Below are positions 59,657-64,000 of a stretch of 64,000 nt of DNA, one piece after another. The notes under the pieces are model-generated. The model was not told the origin of the DNA and did no database searches. It saw only the letters and a list, made by a program, of their open reading frames with translations. The stretch's first letter is position 1, and every line of letters begins with the position of its first letter. This DNA is from Roseiarcus sp963741845 (lineage in GTDB: Bacteria > Pseudomonadota > Alphaproteobacteria > Rhizobiales > Beijerinckiaceae): NCBI GenBank assembly GCA_963741845.1, contig CAVUJV010000033.1:124001-188000 (forward strand), written 5' to 3'. The position numbers were made by a program, and so were the translations under genes.

Positions 59657-61232
59657 TCACGCTGCGGCGGGAGCGGCCGCGCCGCTCTCATGCGCCGTCA
59701 TCATGGTCATCAGGATTTCCTGCGTCGCTGCGATGCGGGAAATCTCGCCGGTCACGCGGCCCTCGCGCATCGTGACGATGCGGTCCGAGACGGCCAGAAT
59801 CTCCGGCAGCTCCGACGAGATGACGATGACGGCGATGCCGGATTTCGCCATCTCGATGAGGAGATTGTGCACCTCGACCTTCGAGCCGATGTCGATGCCG
59901 CGCGTCGGCTCGTCCACGATGAGGATTTTCGGCCTCAGCGCGAGCCACCGCGCGAGCACGATCTTCTGCTGGTTGCCGCCCGGAGAGCAGGCCCGCCGCC
60001 TGCTCGGGGCTCGCCATGCGGATCGAGAGCAGCTTGCGGAATTCCGCGATCAGCACGTTCTCGCGCGCCTCATCGATGAACCAGCCGCGGCTCACGGACT
60101 CCTGCGCGGCGATGGTCATGTTGGTGCGGATGGCGAGGCTCAGGAACAGGGCCTGCTTCTTGCGATCTTCCGGCACGAGGCCGATGCCGTGGGTCATCGC
60201 GTCGCGCGGGCTCGCGAAGCGCACGTCCTTGCCGTCGACGCGAATGATTCCGGCGTCGAACGGATCGGCGCCGAAGATCGCCCGCGCCGTTTCGGTGCGG
60301 CCCGCGCCGACGAGACCGGCGAGGCCAAGGATCTCGCCGTGATGGGCCTTCAGCGACACGTTCACGAGTTCGATCGCGTGAGGGTCGCGCGCATTGCGGC
60401 GGCGCGTCAGGCCCTCGACTTCGAGCGCCACGGCGCCATGTTCGGGGATCGGCCGCTCGCCATAGAGCGCGCCGACGTCGCGGCCGACCATCATGCGGAT
60501 GATCGCGTCGACATTCGTGTCGGCGACGGCGCCGGAAGCGACATAATGTCCGTCGCGCAGCACCGTGTAGCGATCGCAGAGGCGGAAGACCTCTTCGAGC
60601 CTGTGGGTCACGAAGATGGTCGATAGGCCTTCGCTCTTCAGCGCACGCACGATGCGGAAAAGATTGGCGACCTCGGCTTCGCTGAGCGCCGCCGTGGGCT
60701 CGTCCATGACGATGAGCCGCGACTGCATGGAGAGCGCGCGCGCGATCTCGACAAGCTGCTGCTCGGCCACGGAAAGCTCGCGCACCGGCGTCATCGGATC
60801 GCGCTTGAGGCCGATACGATCGGTGATCGCCCTGGTCTCGGCGGCGAGGCGGCTCCAGCTGACGAAGAGCTTGGAGCCCGGCTCGCGGCCGATGAAGACG
60901 TTTTCGGCGATCGACATGTCGGGCGCGAGCGTGAACTCCTGATAGATGGTCACGATGCCCGCACGCTGCGCGTCATGGGGCGTCGCGAAGGCGGCGGCCT
61001 GGCCGAAGAGTTGAATGCTGCCCGTGTCCGCCGCTTGCGCGCCGGACAGGATTTTCAGCAGCGTCGATTTTCCCGCGCCGTTCTCGCCGAGCAGCGCATG
61101 GATCTCCGCCGGGCCGATCTCCAGATGCACGTCCTCGAGCGCCTTCACGCCGGGGAAGCGCTTGCTGACGCCGCTCATCCGAAGGATCGGGGCGCTGCTC
61201 GCGGCCGCAGGCGGAGGCTGCATGCTCGGCAT
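59657..61232 (-). CDS. Ribose-type ABC transporter ATP-binding protein, frameshifted
   Basis: An RbsA-type double ATPase of about 525 residues. The first domain has Walker A GENGAGKST, signature LSVAEQQLVEIARAL and Walker B LIVMDEPTAAL. The second has a degenerate nucleotide loop (GLVGAGRTETARAIFG), LSGGNQQK and LIVDEPTRGIDIGSK. The frame breaks near 59977-59982: TCCGGGCGGCAAC reads LSGR, and removal of one G restores LSGGNQQKIVLARWL. It overlaps neither neighbour; the 16-base gap to the permease suggests co-transcription. Confidence 0.93.
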
Positions 61233-61263
61233 CGTCTCGTCGTTTCTTTGGGCGGGGATTGTT

Positions 61264-61298
61264 TTCCCTCTCCCGCGCCTCAGGCGCGAGAGAGGGAA
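61264..61298. repeat. REP-like hairpin between binding-protein and ATPase genes
   Basis: TTCCCTCTC (61264-61272) pairs with GAGAGGGAA (61290-61298), and CGCGCCT (61274-61280) with AGGCGCG (61282-61288), giving a 16-bp stem with one mismatch and a one-base loop. It lies just after the stop of the binding protein gene and may protect its mRNA from decay so the binding protein is made in excess. Confidence 0.75.
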
Positions 61299-61311
61299 GG
61301 CGTGCGGCTTC

Positions 61312-62256
61312 TTACTTCACTTCGCCGAGACGTTCGGCGGTGTTGAGGTTTTCCTTGGTGATGGCGACCGGCGTCAGCAGCGTCACCTGCTGTTCGGGCT
61401 TTTTGCCGTCCTTCAGGAAGTTGGCGAGGATGTCGACGCCCATGGCGCTCTGCTTGCCGGGGAACTGCTCGATGGTCGCGGTGACCTCGCCGTCGCGGAT
61501 CTTGCCCAGCATCTCGGGCAGCGCGTCGAAGCCGATGATGACGATGCCCTTGAGGTTGCGCGCCTTGGCCGCTTCGAGCGCGCCGAGCGCCATGTCGTCG
61601 TTCGCGGCGACGATCACCTGCGGCGGCTGCGCCATGCCGGCGAGCGCGGCTTCGGTCACCGAGAGGCCCTTGGCGCGGTCGAAGCCCGCCGTCTGCTCGA
61701 AGACGATCTTGTACTTGTCCTTCGCCTTGTCCAACACGTTATGCAGGCCCTTGTTGCGGTCGATCGCGGGGCTCGCGCCCGACTGGCCCTGAAGGTTGAT
61801 GAGCGTCGCGCCGTTCGGGAACATCTTTTCGATGAGCTGGGCCTGCGCCTCGCCGCCCTTCACGTTGTCGGCGCCGACATGGCCGAGGATGCCTTTGACG
61901 GAAGGCACGCGGCGGTCGACGGTCACGACCGGCACCTTGGCGTCGATGGCTTCCTGAAGCGCCGGCGCCATCGCGTCGACCTCGTTCGGCGAGAGCACGA
62001 TGCCCTTGACGCCCTTGGCGAGCGCGGCCTCGATGTCGGCCGTCTGCTTCGGCGAAGAGACCTGCCCGTCGCTCTCGATCGGCACATAGCCCTGCTTCAC
62101 CGCCTCCGCCTTGAAGGCGTTCATCATGTGGACGAAGAACGGGAAGGTGAGGCCCGGGACGGAAACAAGGATGGTCGGCTTGTCTTCGGCGAAAGCGGGC
62201 GCGGACAACGCCAGCGCCAGAAGGCCGGCGGTCGCAAGGCGGCGGGTGATTCGCAT
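61312..62256 (-). CDS. Ribose-type ABC transporter substrate-binding protein
   Basis: A 314-residue periplasmic binding protein with a signal peptide (MRITRRLATAGLLALALSAPAFA) and the type I sugar-binding fold: KGVKGIVLSPNEVDAMAPAL, VPVVTVDRRVPS, GHVGADNVKGGEAQAQLI and GIVIIGFDALPEML. It delivers its ligand to the permease. The ligand is unknown; the D-ribose-binding protein is the nearest named relative. GAGAGGAAACCCCC precedes the ATG at 62256. A hairpin and 80 bases separate it from the ATPase gene. Confidence 0.93.
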   Translation of the reverse strand: MRITRRLATAGLLALALSAPAFAEDKPTILVSVPGLTFPFFVHMMNAFKAEAVKQGYVPIESDGQVSSPKQTADIEAALAKGVKGIVLSPNEVDAMAPALQEAIDAKVPVVTVDRRVPSVKGILGHVGADNVKGGEAQAQLIEKMFPNGATLINLQGQSGASPAIDRNKGLHNVLDKAKDKYKIVFEQTAGFDRAKGLSVTEAALAGMAQPPQVIVAANDDMALGALEAAKARNLKGIVIIGFDALPEMLGKIRDGEVTATIEQFPGKQSAMGVDILANFLKDGKKPEQQVTLLTPVAITKENLNTAERLGEVK

Positions 62257-62366
62257 GGGGGTTTCCTCTCCGGTTCGGTCTGACATGTTAGTCAGCCTTG
62301 CGCGGAACATGTCCGAATTCGGGCGCGCGGACAAGAGAGGTCCGGTCTGATTTTTCGGAGGACGGC

Positions 62367-62397
62367 GCCTTTCCCCCGCTCGCGGCAGGGGAGTGGG
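62367..62397. repeat. REP-like hairpin after the thiolase gene
   Basis: CTTTCCCCCGC and the facing GCAGGGGAG form an imperfect stem near 62367-62397, just after the thiolase stop, in the style of the elements at 17105 and 61264. Confidence 0.35.
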
Positions 62398-62403
62398 CAA
62401 GGT

Positions 62404-63589
62404 CTACGCCGCCTCGATCGCCATGGCCGTCGCCTCGCCCCCGCCGATGCAGAGCGAAGCCACGCCGCGCCTCAGCGCTTCGCGCCCGCAAGGCCCCGAT
62501 CAGCGTCACGAGAATGCGCGCGCCCGAGGCGCCGATCGGATGGCCGAGCGCGCAGGCGCCGCCGTTGACGTTGACCTTCTCATGCGGGAGCGAAAGGTCG
62601 CGCATCGCCGCCATGGCGACGACCGCGAAAGCCTCGTTGATCTCGAAGAGGTCGACCGACTCCTTCGTCCAGCCGGTCTTGTCGAACAGCTTCTTGAGGG
62701 CGCCGATCGGCGCGGTCGGGAATTTGCCGGGCTCGGCGGCGTAGGTCGAATGGGCGATGACCGTCGCGAGCGGGTTCAGGCCGCGCTTCTCCGCTTCGCT
62801 CCGGCGCATCATGACGAGCGCCGCCGCGCCGTCGGAGATCGAGCTTGAATTGGCGGCCGTCACCGTGCCGCCCTCGCGGAAGGCGGGCTTGAGGGTGGGG
62901 ATTTTGTCGGGCCGGGCTTTTGGCGGCTGCTCGTCGGTCGCCACGACCGTCTCGGCCTTGCCCGCCTTCACGCTGACCGGCGCGATCTCCCACGCGAAGG
63001 AGCCATCCTTGATGGCGCGGTTGGCGCGCTCGAGCGACGCGAGGGCATAGGCGTCCTGCGCCTCGCGGGTGAACTGATAGGCTTCCGCGCAATCTTCGGC
63101 GAAGGTCCCCATGAGCCGCCCCTTGTCGTAGGCGTCTTCGAGCCCGTCGAGGAACATGTGGTCGAGCACGCGGCCGTGGCCCATCCGATAGCCGGAGCGC
63201 GCCCGGTCAAGCAGATAGGGCGCGTTGCTCATGTTCTCCATGCCGCCCGCGACGACGACATCGGCCGAGCCCGCGCGCAGAAGATCGGTCGCGACCATCG
63301 CGGCCTTCATGCCCGAGCCGCACATCTTGTTGATCGTGGTGCATCCGGCCCCGAGCGGCAGCCCCGCGCCGAGCGAGGCCTGGCGCGCCGGCGCCTGTCC
63401 CTGACCGGCGGGCAAGACGCAGCCCATCAGGATTTCCTCGACGCTGTCCGGGGAGACGCCCGCCCGCTCGACGGCGGCGGAAATCGCCCGCGCGCCAAGC
63501 TTCGCCGCCGGCACGTCCCTGAAATCGCCGAGGAAACCACCCATCGGCGTCCGCGCCGCGCCGACGATGACGACCGGATCCGTGCTCAT
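62404..63589 (-). CDS. Acetyl-CoA acetyltransferase (thiolase), frameshifted near the end
   Basis: A thiolase of about 395 residues that condenses two acetyl-CoA or cleaves 3-ketoacyl-CoA. It has the N-terminal VGAARTPMGGFLG, the nucleophile cysteine in NKMCGSGMKA, GGMENMSNAPY, NEAFAVVAM and NVNGGACALGHPIGASGARIL. The second active cysteine (CIGGGEATA) is out of frame, since one extra base near 62479-62484 shifts the frame; removing it gives LRREALRRGVASLCIGGG-like ends and a stop at 62404. The start is MSTDPVVIVG (63589). It may serve acetoacetyl-CoA for polyhydroxybutyrate. Confidence 0.9.
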
Positions 63590-63807
63590 GGGCTCTTTCC
63601 TCTCCGTGCTGTCCGCGCGCCGCCGCGCTATCGCCCGCGGCGCCCTCCCCAATTAGGTAGCGCCGCGCGTCGCCCGCCGCCAGCCTTGACGGCGCCGGCA
63701 GCGCGTCAAATCGTCGCCGGAGCGATGATCGGGGCCCAGCGGCTGGCGCCGCCCCCGGGCGCCTCGCTATATATAGGCTCGAATATTTCGCGAGCATCCG
63801 GTTGGAG

Positions 63808-64000
63808 ATGAGTTCAGTGGCCAGTGAGTTCCGCAGCGCCGAGGAGCGCCGCAACGCGATCGTCGCCCTCACCATGAAAGAGACGGGGATCGACGAAGCG
63901 ATGATCGAGCGGCTCGTCCGCGAATTCTACGCGCGCGTGCGGAAGGATCCGTTGCTTGGGCCGGTGTTCGAGGAACGAATCGCGGACTGGGAGCCGCATC
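63808..64000 (+). CDS. Group III truncated hemoglobin (partial)
   Basis: The first 64 codons of a group III truncated hemoglobin (Ctb type) run off the right edge. The visible part includes IERLVREFYARVRKDPLLGP and VFEERIADWEPH, the conserved helix A/B and E start with Trp and His. The heme ligand His lies beyond the window. Start: ATG at 63808 directly after GGAG, or a GTG at 63817 (spacing 9) which fits the ribosome site better. Such globins bind oxygen or NO; the role here is unknown. Confidence 0.8.
   Translation, partial: MSSVASEFRSAEERRNAIVALTMKETGIDEAMIERLVREFYARVRKDPLLGPVFEERIADWEPH

Overview
The window is GC-rich (roughly two thirds G+C) chromosomal DNA from an alphaproteobacterium, most likely of the order Hyphomicrobiales (Rhizobiales). 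This rests on gene families and gene order: amiC–mrcA–prfB divergent from rne, a methyltransferase–comF–grxC–DUF1178 block, and rimP–nusA–ylxR–infB–rbfA–truB behind a short hairpin leader. The genus cannot be fixed from the sequence alone; a Methylocystaceae/Beijerinckiaceae-like organism would fit. I recognise no rRNA, tRNA, CRISPR array, insertion sequence or prophage. This is mostly housekeeping chromosome with metabolic accessory genes.

Layout. 0-3.4 kb (minus): membrane subunits of a hydrogenase-4/complex I-like complex (hyfE edge fragment, hyfC, hyfB) behind an XRE regulator. 3.7-6.8 kb: a small membrane protein, a SAM methyltransferase, comF, grxC and DUF1178. 6.75-7.42 kb: a gene-free stretch with helically phased A/T tracts and two inverted 32-bp palindromic repeats. 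7.4-14.2 kb: DUF3108, GNAT, ppa, a D-lyxose isomerase, a nucleoside hydrolase, a MATE pump and an unrecognised glycine-rich secreted repeat protein. 14.2-17 kb: ispH and a divergent TetR/SDR pair with a likely operator. 17.1-31.2 kb: rne, amiC, mrcA, lhr and prfB (with its programmed +1 frameshift), then cytochrome b561 and YceI. 31.9-42.6 kb: aldehyde dehydrogenase, cobT, a benzoylformate decarboxylase-like enzyme, a PEP-CTERM protein, a Rieske oxygenase, MarR, an acyl-CoA ligase and an SDR. 42.7-50 kb: the translation/transcription-factor operon. 50-56 kb: a PAS protein, a proline-rich membrane protein, purA, DUF2076, DUF305 and an L,D-transpeptidase. 56-64 kb: a MoeB/ThiF enzyme, an amidohydrolase, a ribose-type ABC importer (RbsC, RbsA, RbsB), a thiolase and the start of a group III truncated hemoglobin.

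Sequence quality matters here. I count about 16 frame breaks in 13 otherwise well-conserved genes, including rne, ispH, purA and thiolase. Fifteen of them are repaired by removing one base, and none lies between about 31.1 and 53.0 kb. This looks like an insertion-biased sequencing or assembly error, so I annotate these as single genes with the break position rather than as pseudogenes. The prfB TGA frameshift is different: it is the classical programmed site.

I see no clear new multi-gene system. The most unusual items are the glycine-rich secreted protein with GYxxVFG and xxDPL repeats, the phased-tract DNA, the 42-bp perfect palindrome between infB and rbfA, the terminator-like hairpin just before purA, and the amidohydrolase with a CxxC N-terminal extension next to a sugar-type ABC importer.
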